Shown here in pieces: positions 7,190-14,615 of a DNA stretch of 21,203 nt. The DNA is taken from assembly GCA_039922875.1 (NCBI GenBank), contig JBDTDV010000078.1, forward strand, positions 1 to 21,203. The letters run 5' to 3'. The stretch comes from JBDTDV01 sp039922875. Lineage in GTDB: Bacteria; Actinomycetota; Actinomycetes; Actinomycetales; Microbacteriaceae. The translations under genes were made by a program, and so were the position numbers. The first letter of the stretch is position 1; every line of letters begins with the position of its first letter. The notes below the pieces were generated by a model. The model did not search any database, was not told the origin of the DNA, and was given only the letters and a program-made list of their open reading frames with translations.

Positions 7190-10100
7190 GTGTCAAGCCA
7201 GTTGACCGGATTGGGAACTGAGGAAGGGTCGTCGGGCGACTTCGGGGCCAATGAGTGGCTGGTCGACGAACTGTACGAGAAGTACAGCGCGGACAAGAAC
7301 TCGGTCGACAAATCGTGGTGGCCGATCCTGGAGAACTACCAGCCGACCGTGGTCGATCCAACTGCGGCCGACGCGCGCGCGGATGCCGATGGCAGCGCTT
7401 TCGAGGCCGCCGTCGCCGAGGCCGCAACAGCTACGGACCAGGCCGCTCCCGCAGCCGCGACCCCTGCGGCACCGTCTCCCGCGGCACCCACTCCGGCAGC
7501 ACCCACTCCCGCAGCAGTTGCCGTCGCTGACCCGCAGACCTCCGAAACGCACCCGCCGACCGCGCCGAACCGGGCGATCGGCAGCCAGCCCGTGGCACGG
7601 ACCACCTCCATCGCGCCGAAACCGCAGCCGGTTCCCGCCCAGGCGCCGGTGACCGCACCCGCGCCGGTGAGCTCTGGAGACGCAACACAAGACAAGGAAG
7701 AACCGCAAGACACCGTCACCCCGTTGCGCGGCATGACCAAGACCCTGGCTAAGAACATGGACGCCAGTCTGACGGTCCCGACCGCGACCAGCGTACGCAC
7801 TATCCCGGCCAAGCTGATGATCGATAACCGCATCGTGATCAACAACCACTTGAAGCGGTCCCGCGGCGGCAAGGTCTCGTTCACCCACCTGATCGGCTGG
7901 GCACTGATCCAGGCTCTGAAAGAATTCCCCAGCCAGAACGTGTTCTACGCCGAAGTGGATTCCAAGCCGTCGCTGGTTGCCCCGGCGCACATCAACCTCG
8001 GCATCGCTATCGATCTGCCTAAGCCAGACGGCACCAGGTCGCTGCTGGTCCCATCCATCAAACGCGCCGAGACCCTCGGCTTCGGGGAGTTCCTGGCCGC
8101 CTACGAAGACTTGGTCTCCCGGGCCAGGGCAAACAAGCTCACCGCAGCCGACTTCGCCGGCACGACGCTGTCACTGACCAACCCGGGCGGCATCGGCACC
8201 GAGCACTCCGTGCCCCGTCTCATGCAAGGCCAGGGCTGCATCATCGGCGTCGGCGCGCTGGAGTACCCGGCCGAGTTCCAGGGCGCGTCCGAGAAAGTTC
8301 TGCACGGACTGGCAATCGGCAAGACCATTACGCTGACCAGTACCTACGACCACCGAGTGATCCAGGGCGCCGGCAGCGGTGAGTTCCTCAAGATCGTGCA
8401 CGAGATGCTGATCGGGCAACGACGCTTCTACGAGAACATCTTTGCGGCGCTGAGGCTGCCATACGACCCGATCCACTGGGCCCCGGATATCAGCGTCGAC
8501 CTGGCCAGTGCCGTCGACAAGACCGCACGCGTGCAAGAGCTGATCAACGCGTACCGGGTCCGCGGGCACCTGATGGCCGACGTCGACCCGCTGGAATACC
8601 GGCAGCGCTCGCATCCCGACCTCGACATCGCCAGCCACGGGCTCACCTTCTGGGACCTGGACCGCGAATTCGTCACGGGTAGCCAATTCGGCAACCAGCG
8701 CCAGATGCTGCTGCGGGACATCCTCGGCGTGCTTCGGGACAGCTATTGCCGCACGGTCGGACTGGAGTACATGCACATCCAGGACCCCGCTCAGCGCCGT
8801 TGGATTCAGGACAAGGTTGAGCGGCCATACGCGAAGCCGACCCATGACGAGCAACTGCGGATCTTGGCGAAGCTCAATGAGGCAGAGGCCTTCGAGACTT
8901 TCCTGCAGACCAAGTACGTCGGACAGAAGCGGTTCAGCCTTGAGGGCGGAGAATCCACGATTTCACTGCTCGACTCGCTGCTGCAAAGTTCGGCGGATGC
9001 GGGGCTCGACGAGGTGGCCATCGGCATGGCGCACCGCGGCCGGCTGAACGTGCTGACGAACATCGCCGGCAAAACCTACGGCCAGATCTTCCGCGAGTTC
9101 GAGGGTACCCAGGACCCACGGACCGTGCAGGGCTCCGGCGACGTGAAATACCACCTGGGCACCAAGGGGACCTTCACCGGGGCAGACGGTACCGAGATCC
9201 CGGTCTACCTCGCCGCGAACCCCTCCCATCTGGAAGCCGTCGATGGCGTCCTCGAGGGGATCGTCCGCGCCAAGCAGGACCGCCGTCCAGCCGGAACCTT
9301 CCTCACCCTGCCGGTGCTGATCCACGGCGACGGAGCTATGGCCGGGCAGGGCATCGTCTACGAGACCCTGCAGCTGTCCCAGTTGCGCGGCTACCGCACC
9401 GGCGGCACCATCCACGTCAACATCAACAACCAGGTCGGCTTCACCACGCCTCCTTCGGAGGGGCGCACGTCGGTGTACTCCACCGACGTCGCCAAGACCA
9501 TCCAGTCGCCGATCTTCCACGTCAACGGGGACGACCCGGAAGCCGTGGTCCGGGTGGCGGAGCTGGCTTTCGAATTCCGCCAGGAGTTCAAGAAGGATGT
9601 CGTCATCGACCTGGTCTGCTACCGCAGGCGTGGCCACAACGAGGGCGACGATCCCTCGATGACGCAGCCGCTGATGTACAACCTGATCGAGGCAAAGCGC
9701 TCGGTGCGTCGGCTATACACCGAGGGTCTGGTCGGGCGCGGCGATATCACCCAGGAAGAGTTCGAGCAAGCACATCGTGACTTCCAGGACCGCCTAGAAC
9801 GCGCATTCGCCGAGACGCATGCCGCCCAGACCAATTCGATCCCGGTCATCACCGAAGGCACAATGCCAGGCAGCGACCTTGACGATCCCGGCACCAGCCG
9901 GGTGGACGAGGCCGTCGGCGAACTGGAGACGACCGGGGTCAGCGAGGACGTCATCCGCCTGATCGGCGATGCGTTCAACAACCCGCCGACCGGTTTCACG
10001 GTGCACACCAAGCTGCAGCAGTTGCTGCGCAAGCGCCTGGAGATGAGCCGCAACGGCAACATTGATTGGGGCTTCGCCGAGATGCTCGCGCTCGGCTCCC

Positions 10101-11080
10101 TGCTGTTAGAGGGCACCCCGGTCCGAATGTCCGGGCAGGACACCAGACGCGGCACCTTCGTGCAACGCCACGCTGTCTTCCACGACCGGGTCAACGGCCA
10201 GGAATGGCTGCCGCTGGCCAACCTCAGCGACAACCAGGCGCGGTTCTGGATCTACGACTCCCTGCTTAGCGAATATGCCGCGATGGGCTTCGAATACGGG
10301 TACTCGGTGGAGCGCGCTGACGCCCTGGTGCTCTGGGAGGCGCAGTTCGGCGACTTCGCCAACGGCGGCCAGGTGATCATCGACGAGTTCGTCGCATCTG
10401 CCGAGCAGAAGTGGGCGCAACGGTCTTCGCTGGTCATGCTGCTTCCGCACGGGTACGAGGGCCAGGGTCCGGACCACTCCTCCGCGCGGATCGAGCGTTT
10501 CCTGCAGTTGTGTGCCGAGAACAACATGACCGTGGCCAGGCCGTCGTCGCCTGCGTCGTACTTCCATCTGCTGCGCAGGCAAGCGTACGCCCGGCCGCGT
10601 CGGCCGCTGATCGTGTTCACGCCGAAGGCGATGCTGCGGTTGCGCAGTGCGGCTAGCCAGATCGACGCATTCACCTCCGGCCGGTTCGAAACCGTCATCG
10701 ACGATCCGCGGATCGGCGACAAGAGCGGAGTCAAGCGGGTACTGCTGATGGCGGGCAAGCTGTATTACGATCTGCTCGCGGAGCTGGCGAAGAACCCGGA
10801 CCCCGAGATCGCGCTGGTGCGCGTCGAGCAGTATTACCCGCTGCCGGTGCATGACCTGAAGCGAGTGGTGGACTCCTACCCGGACGCCGAGCTGCTCTGG
10901 GTCCAGGACGAACCAGAGAATCAGGGAGCCTGGCCGTTCATCATCCTGGAGACCAACAAGCTGGGCTCCAGGCCGCTCGGGGTGATCTCTCGCGCGGCAT
11001 CCGCCTCGCCGGCCGCCGGCTCCGCCAAGCGCCACGCCCGCGAGCAAGCCGAACTTATCCAGCGCGCTCTCACCCGCTAG
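7190..11080 (+). CDS. kgd: Multifunctional 2-oxoglutarate decarboxylase/dehydrogenase (Kgd/OdhA type)
   Basis: A cytosolic TCA-cycle enzyme of 1296 residues, fusing an E2-like acyltransferase to a thiamine-diphosphate E1. Residues about 15-50 are the 2-oxoglutarate dehydrogenase N-terminal motif (FGANEWLVDELYEKY). Residues about 80-165 form a Pro/Ala-rich linker with AAPTP repeats and no lipoyl domain. Residues about 177-425 are the acyltransferase domain, with TYDHRVIQGAGSGEF near 380-395. The E1 part fills the rest, with MAHRGRLNVL near 612, the thiamine-diphosphate region HGDGAMAGQG...NINNQVGFTT near 710-745, and LPHGYEGQGPDHSSAR near 1084. In relatives the enzyme decarboxylates 2-oxoglutarate or works as E1o in a mixed PDH/ODH complex, inhibited by the FHA protein GarA/OdhI. 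Start: the GTG at 7190 begins VSSQLTG, placed like the start of homologues. The purine-rich tract at 7169-7180 ends nine bases before it. The frame stays open to a TTG at 7109, a less likely start. Confidence 0.95.
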   Translation: MSSQLTGLGTEEGSSGDFGANEWLVDELYEKYSADKNSVDKSWWPILENYQPTVVDPTAADARADADGSAFEAAVAEAATATDQAAPAAATPAAPSPAAPTPAAPTPAAVAVADPQTSETHPPTAPNRAIGSQPVARTTSIAPKPQPVPAQAPVTAPAPVSSGDATQDKEEPQDTVTPLRGMTKTLAKNMDASLTVPTATSVRTIPAKLMIDNRIVINNHLKRSRGGKVSFTHLIGWALIQALKEFPSQNVFYAEVDSKPSLVAPAHINLGIAIDLPKPDGTRSLLVPSIKRAETLGFGEFLAAYEDLVSRARANKLTAADFAGTTLSLTNPGGIGTEHSVPRLMQGQGCIIGVGALEYPAEFQGASEKVLHGLAIGKTITLTSTYDHRVIQGAGSGEFLKIVHEMLIGQRRFYENIFAALRLPYDPIHWAPDISVDLASAVDKTARVQELINAYRVRGHLMADVDPLEYRQRSHPDLDIASHGLTFWDLDREFVTGSQFGNQRQMLLRDILGVLRDSYCRTVGLEYMHIQDPAQRRWIQDKVERPYAKPTHDEQLRILAKLNEAEAFETFLQTKYVGQKRFSLEGGESTISLLDSLLQSSADAGLDEVAIGMAHRGRLNVLTNIAGKTYGQIFREFEGTQDPRTVQGSGDVKYHLGTKGTFTGADGTEIPVYLAANPSHLEAVDGVLEGIVRAKQDRRPAGTFLTLPVLIHGDGAMAGQGIVYETLQLSQLRGYRTGGTIHVNINNQVGFTTPPSEGRTSVYSTDVAKTIQSPIFHVNGDDPEAVVRVAELAFEFRQEFKKDVVIDLVCYRRRGHNEGDDPSMTQPLMYNLIEAKRSVRRLYTEGLVGRGDITQEEFEQAHRDFQDRLERAFAETHAAQTNSIPVITEGTMPGSDLDDPGTSRVDEAVGELETTGVSEDVIRLIGDAFNNPPTGFTVHTKLQQLLRKRLEMSRNGNIDWGFAEMLALGSLLLEGTPVRMSGQDTRRGTFVQRHAVFHDRVNGQEWLPLANLSDNQARFWIYDSLLSEYAAMGFEYGYSVERADALVLWEAQFGDFANGGQVIIDEFVASAEQKWAQRSSLVMLLPHGYEGQGPDHSSARIERFLQLCAENNMTVARPSSPASYFHLLRRQAYARPRRPLIVFTPKAMLRLRSAASQIDAFTSGRFETVIDDPRIGDKSGVKRVLLMAGKLYYDLLAELAKNPDPEIALVRVEQYYPLPVHDLKRVVDSYPDAELLWVQDEPENQGAWPFIILETNKLGSRPLGVISRAASASPAAGSAKRHAREQAELIQRALTR

Positions 11081-11096
11081 CCCGCCCGCTCCGTCT

Positions 11097-11170
11097 CCCC
11101 GCTGAGGTGCATGCTTCTGCTAGTTCCAGCGGCCGCACACTAGCCGAAGCATGCACCTCAGCGTTGGGGG
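11097..11170. terminator. Long palindrome between convergent kgd and MMPL genes (repeat copy 1)
   Basis: Arms 11100-11124 and 11139-11163 pair over 25 bp with one mismatch (CTGC against GCCG), around a 14-base loop at 11125-11138. CCCC at 11097-11100 faces a G-run at 11166-11170 across a two-base bulge, extending the stem. It begins 16 bases after the kgd stop, and the right arm contains the MMPL stop codon (11158-11160), so it can terminate both convergent transcripts. There is no T-run on either side. A near-identical element lies at 13471-13550, so this is also a dispersed repeat. Confidence 0.75.
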
Positions 11171-13377
11171 GCGGCGGGTTTGCTCGGCCACCAGATGGCG
11201 CGGCCGATGTCATAGCAGAGCGCCGGCACCAGGAGCGAGCGCACCAGGAAAGTATCGATCAGCACTCCGAACGCCACGATGAATGAGATCTGCGCCAAGA
11301 ACAGCACGGGCAGTACGCCGAGGGCAGCGAAGGTCGCGGCCAATACCAGGCCGGCGGAGGTGATCACTCCCCCGGTTGCAGTCAGCCCGCGCAGCACCCC
11401 GCGGCGAGTGCCGTGGGTGAGGGATTCCTCTCGCACCCGGGTCATCAGGAAGATGTTGTAGTCGATCCCGAGAGCGACCAGGAAGACGAACCCGAACATC
11501 GGCACCGACGGATCGGCACCGGGGAACCCGAACACCCCGTTGAACACCAGGGCTGACACGCCGAGGGCGGCCGCATAGGAGAGCACGACCGATGCGATCA
11601 GCAGCACCGGAGCGAGGACCGAGCGCAGCAGCAGCATCAGGATCACCAGGATGACGCCGAGCACCAGCGGGATGATCAGGTTCCGGTCGTGTGTGGATGC
11701 GTCGTTGGTATCGATGGCGGTTGCGGTAACCCCGCCGACCATGACCGATGCAGTATCCGCACCGGTGTCGATCGTGGCGAGAGCGCTCCGCAGCTCCCGG
11801 ACCACGCCCTCGGCCTCGGTCGAGTCGCCGGGGTAATCCAGCGTGGCCTGAAGCATCACCAGTCCGTCGACCACGGTCGGCTCTGCGGAAGCGGCTCCCG
11901 GCCTGCCGTCCGCCTGGATGCCGTCGGCGGTCACCGGCAGCGTGCCGCTGCGTGAGTCCGCCGAGATGACGTTTACCGAGTCCACGCCGTCGGTGGCCAG
12001 GATCCGCTTGGCCATCGCATTCAGCTCTGCTTCCGGCCCGACAACCATTGCCGGCGTTCCCGATCCGCCCGGGAAATGCTTACCGACGACACTCTGCCCG
12101 TCCCGGGCTTGAGATTGACCGAGCACGAAGTCCATCTGGGACACCCCGTCTGCTTTCAGCTGCAGCAGTCCGAGCGAGGCGACCGCCAGCAGCAGGGTGC
12201 AGGCTATCCAGACCAGCCTGGCCCGCCGGGAGACGAATCGGGCAACCCAAGGCCAAAAGCCCGTGCCGTTCTCGTCATCGTGGACATGGGCAGCACCGAG
12301 CTTTGGTCGCAGTGGCCAGAACGCGGCCCGGCCGGCCCACAGCATCAGAGCGGGTAGCAGGCTCAGCGAGGCGGCCAGCGCGAACCCGATTCCGATCGCA
12401 GCCACCGGGCCGAGCGCCTTGTTCGAGTTCAGCTCGCTCAGCAAGAGGCACAGCAGCGCGACGATCACCGTGCCGGCTGAGGCCAGGATGGCCTGGTATG
12501 AACCGCGCAGGGCCGCCCAGGTGGCATCCCATTTTCGTTCGTGGTCACCAAGCGCCTCCCGATACCGAGCCACGTAGAGCAGGGAATAATCGGTCGCCGC
12601 GCCGATCACCAGAATCAACAGGATGCCCTGGGTCTGGCCAGTCAGCAGCACGACTCCCGCTTTCGCCAAAGCGACGACGGTCAGAACGGCCCCGGTCAGC
12701 GCCACCAGGCTGGTACCCAGCACGATCAGCGGCAGTAGCGGGGACCGGTAGACGATGATCAGGATCAGCAGCACCGCTGCCAGAGCCACCAGGAGGAGCA
12801 TCCCGTCCAAGCCACTGAACGCTCCGACGATGTCGGCGGAGAGTCCGGCCGGCCCGGTGACATAGCCTGACACCCCCGATGGCACGCCCGTATCCAGCAT
12901 CGCACGCACCCGCTGGACCGTGTCGGCCGGCTTGATGTCGGTATCCATCGGCACCACGATTTGGACGGCATCTCGGTCTGCAGACACGATCGCCGGCGAA
13001 ACCCCATCCTTCGCCACACCTTCAATCGTGCTGAAGGCGTCCCGGCGCGCATCGATGGCGGTCAGATCGTCGGCGCTGAGGCCACCGGAGCGTTCGTAGA
13101 CGACGATCGCCGGGATGACATCGTCTCCGCGGAATTCGCTCTGCAGCGCCTGGACGCGGGTGGCGTCCGCGCTCGAGGGCAGATGCTGTGCCTGATCGTT
13201 GCTGGCGACCGTACTCATTTGGCCGAACGAAGAGCCGCCCGCAGCGAAGACGGCAAACCATGCCGCGATCAGCACGACCGGGATCAGCACCCGCAACCAT
13301 TTGGGCGCACCAGGAGCGGCGCGCTTCGATCCGGTTTGGCGGGCGTTGCGCGGCGGCGTCGTTTGCAATGTTGGCAC
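11158..13377 (-). CDS. MMPL-family (RND superfamily) membrane transporter
   Basis: A membrane protein of 739 residues with the two-fold RND layout. A basic N-terminus precedes the first helix (about 27-47, WLRVLIPVVLIAAW). A periplasm-side domain follows (about 48-185), then a helix bundle to about 390, a second exposed domain (about 410-560) and a second bundle to the end. Each bundle holds the family's proton-relay Asp-Tyr pair: D263-Y264 in IGAATDYSLLYVARYRE and D639-Y640 in LGIDYNIFLMTRVREE. The closest type is the general actinobacterial MMPL/YdfJ-like group; the substrate (lipid, drug or other) cannot be told. It starts at a GTG with only a weak GAGA upstream. A perfect 12-bp dyad lies 26 bases before the start and suggests control by a repressor. 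The last codons (CGC TGA) lie inside the palindrome at 11097-11170. Confidence 0.88.
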   Translation of the reverse strand: MPTLQTTPPRNARQTGSKRAAPGAPKWLRVLIPVVLIAAWFAVFAAGGSSFGQMSTVASNDQAQHLPSSADATRVQALQSEFRGDDVIPAIVVYERSGGLSADDLTAIDARRDAFSTIEGVAKDGVSPAIVSADRDAVQIVVPMDTDIKPADTVQRVRAMLDTGVPSGVSGYVTGPAGLSADIVGAFSGLDGMLLLVALAAVLLILIIVYRSPLLPLIVLGTSLVALTGAVLTVVALAKAGVVLLTGQTQGILLILVIGAATDYSLLYVARYREALGDHERKWDATWAALRGSYQAILASAGTVIVALLCLLLSELNSNKALGPVAAIGIGFALAASLSLLPALMLWAGRAAFWPLRPKLGAAHVHDDENGTGFWPWVARFVSRRARLVWIACTLLLAVASLGLLQLKADGVSQMDFVLGQSQARDGQSVVGKHFPGGSGTPAMVVGPEAELNAMAKRILATDGVDSVNVISADSRSGTLPVTADGIQADGRPGAASAEPTVVDGLVMLQATLDYPGDSTEAEGVVRELRSALATIDTGADTASVMVGGVTATAIDTNDASTHDRNLIIPLVLGVILVILMLLLRSVLAPVLLIASVVLSYAAALGVSALVFNGVFGFPGADPSVPMFGFVFLVALGIDYNIFLMTRVREESLTHGTRRGVLRGLTATGGVITSAGLVLAATFAALGVLPVLFLAQISFIVAFGVLIDTFLVRSLLVPALCYDIGRAIWWPSKPAAPQR

Positions 13378-13403
13378 GTCTCAACGGTAGACAGCACGGC
13401 TAG

Positions 13404-13415
13404 GGAAGCGCTTCC
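13404..13415. promoter_or_regulatory. Perfect 12-bp dyad, candidate LacI-type operator for the MMPL gene
   Basis: GGAAGCGCTTCC is a perfect palindrome with a central CG, the form of LacI/GalR-family operators. It is 26 bases upstream of the MMPL GTG start, where it would overlap the promoter or the transcript start. No regulator of that family is encoded in the window. Confidence 0.45.
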
Positions 13416-13470
13416 ATCGAAAGTTTGATCTCGCCGAAACCGGCACGCCGCCCGCGCCAAAGTTCGTCCG

Positions 13471-13550
13471 CCCCCGCTGAGGTGCTGAGGTGCATACTTC
13501 GGCTAGTCGAGTCCGCGCACAACTAGCCGAAGTATGCACCTCAGCGGGGG
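13471..13550. terminator. Long palindrome after the sigma/anti-sigma operon (repeat copy 2)
   Basis: Arms 13484-13507 and 13522-13545 pair perfectly over 24 bp with a 14-base loop (13508-13521). CCCCC at 13471-13475 and GGGGG at 13546-13550 extend the stem to 29 bp once an 8-bp tandem duplication in the left arm (CTGAGGTG at 13477-13484 and 13485-13492) is bulged out. It lies 40 bases beyond the anti-sigma stop and upstream of the MMPL gene on the same strand, so it probably ends the sigma operon and insulates the MMPL gene. It is homologous to 11097-11170. Confidence 0.75.
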
Positions 13551-13582
13551 TGGCCCCAGCGGGGGTGGCCCCAGCGGGGGTG
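13542..13582. repeat. 15-bp G-rich tandem repeat, nearly three copies
   Basis: The unit CAGCGGGGGTGGCCC occurs at 13542-13556 and 13557-13571, with a partial third copy at 13572-13582 running into AGGGAGGG. The first unit begins inside the end of the palindrome's right arm, so the array seems to have grown from the edge of that element. It occupies the anti-sigma 3' region; no reading frame runs through it. Confidence 0.8.
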
Positions 13583-13590
13583 AGGGAGGG

Positions 13591-13833
13591 TCAGTGGCTG
13601 CGCTGGATGGTGCGGATCGTGGTGAGCACCTGGAGTCGGAGGACCTCCGGGGCGGTCTCGTTGCAGGCTCGTTGCACCGCCTCGGTGAGCACTTGCCCGA
13701 TGTGATGCTCCGAATCACAATCCGCACACGCTGCCAGATGCTCGCGAATGTCGGCGGCATCCTCTTTGCGCAATTCGTTGTGCAGATATTCCTCGAGGTC
13801 CTGCCTGGCTTTTGCACAGCCGCAATCGGTCAT
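13591..13833 (-). CDS. rsrA: Zinc-binding redox-sensing anti-sigma factor (RsrA/RshA-like)
   Basis: A cytosolic 80-residue protein of the ZAS family. It carries the HxxxCxxC core (H32, C36, C39) in REHLAACADC, N-terminal cysteines C4 and C6 in CGCAK, and a further C57 in the C-terminal helix. In RsrA-type proteins the Cys/His set binds zinc; oxidation forms a disulfide, expels zinc and frees the sigma factor, and mycothiol systems reverse this. I infer this role from the motif and the partner gene. Its ATG overlaps the sigma stop codon by four bases (ATGA), with AGGAG six bases upstream inside the sigma gene, so the two are translationally coupled. The length is close to the family norm, slightly short. 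Confidence 0.88.
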   Translation of the reverse strand: MTDCGCAKARQDLEEYLHNELRKEDAADIREHLAACADCDSEHHIGQVLTEAVQRACNETAPEVLRLQVLTTIRTIQRSH

Positions 13834-14507
13834 GGCATGCTCCTGGTATTTGGCACCGCCGGCAATTTCTCGGTTTCGAGGGAGTGTCCGCGCTGGTGCG
13901 CATAATCGGTGAGAAGGTCCCGCAGCATCCGTCGGCCGCGATGTAGCCGGCTCATCACGGTGCCAATAGGGGTCTTCATAATGTCGGCGATCTCCTGATA
14001 GGAGAAGCCTTCGACGTCCGCGAAGTAGACCGCAAGACGGAAGTCTTCCGGAATCGACTGAAGGGCGTCTTTGACAGCGCTATCGGGCAAATGGTCGATC
14101 GCTTCGGCCTCAGCCGACCGGCTTGAGGTGGCCGTGGTCGATTCTGCGCCGCCCAACTGCCAGTCTTCGAGCTCGTCGATAGTGCCCTGGTATGGCTGGC
14201 GTTGCTTCTTTCGATAGCTGTTGATAAACGTGTTCGTAAGGATCCGATAGAGCCACGCCTTCAAATTCGTTCCCTGCTGGAACTGCTTGAATGCCGCGAA
14301 CGCCTTGACATAGGTCTCCTGCACGAGGTCCTGCGCGTCCGCCGGATTTCGTGTCATGCGCAGCGCGGCGCCATAGAGCTGATCCATGAACGGGAGCGCC
14401 TGCTCTTCGAAGAGGCTGCCGAGGTCGGTAGTGTCTGTCGTCATCACCGGCCAGTCTAGTTCCGCGATGTCGTACGCGATCGTCGCTGTCGGCATTGTCA
14501 CTGTCAC
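13830..14507 (-). CDS. sigR: ECF RNA polymerase sigma factor, SigR/SigH type
   Basis: A group IV sigma factor of 225 residues. Region 2 spans about residues 33-105 (LYGAALRMTRNPADAQDLVQETYVKAF in parts, then LKAWLYRILTNTFINSYRK). Region 4 spans about 145-205, with the helix-turn-helix FSYQEIADIMKTPIGTVMSRLHRGR. The linker is Ser/Thr/Ala-rich. In relatives this sigma drives the response to thiol oxidation and heat and transcribes its own operon. The overlapping downstream anti-sigma gene supports the assignment. Start: GTG at 14507 has AAAGGA seven bases upstream. A second start, ATG at 14444, would match the usual family N-terminus but has no ribosome binding site, so the protein may carry a 21-residue extension. 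I did not find a clear GGAAT-GTT autoregulatory promoter upstream. Confidence 0.9.
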   Translation of the reverse strand: MTVTMPTATIAYDIAELDWPVMTTDTTDLGSLFEEQALPFMDQLYGAALRMTRNPADAQDLVQETYVKAFAAFKQFQQGTNLKAWLYRILTNTFINSYRKKQRQPYQGTIDELEDWQLGGAESTTATSSRSAEAEAIDHLPDSAVKDALQSIPEDFRLAVYFADVEGFSYQEIADIMKTPIGTVMSRLHRGRRMLRDLLTDYAHQRGHSLETEKLPAVPNTRSMP

Positions 14508-14531
14508 AGACTCGTCCTTTCAGCCACCCGG

Positions 14532-14569
14532 TCGCTCTTATCCAGAGCATTCGCTCTTATCCAGAGCAT
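14532..14569. repeat. Perfect 19-bp tandem repeat with internal dyads in the sigma/aroA divergent promoter
   Basis: TCGCTCTTATCCAGAGCAT occurs at 14532-14550 and again at 14551-14569 without a mismatch. Each copy contains a short dyad, GCTCT-TATCC-AGAGC. The two dyad centres are 19 bp apart, close to two helical turns. It lies 24 bases upstream of the sigma start and 46 bases upstream of aroA, where it could serve both promoters. Confidence 0.85.
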
Positions 14570-14615
14570 TGGCCGCACTACTGTCTGACCGGTTTGCCCG
14601 ATACCCTGATAACTG

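Noticed and set aside
10106..11047. 313-codon minus-strand frame inside kgd
   Set aside because: Antisense shadow of the conserved E1 domain; composition is Arg/Gly/His-rich and no family is recognisable.
11097..13550. MMPL gene plus flanking palindromes as an insertion sequence
   Set aside because: There is no transposase and I see no target-site duplication outside the two palindromes; kept only as a repeat-family finding.
14508..14615. SigR-type GGAAT-N18-GTT promoter upstream of the sigma gene
   Set aside because: GGATA occurs twice on the minus strand, in the dyads, but no GTT follows at the right spacing.
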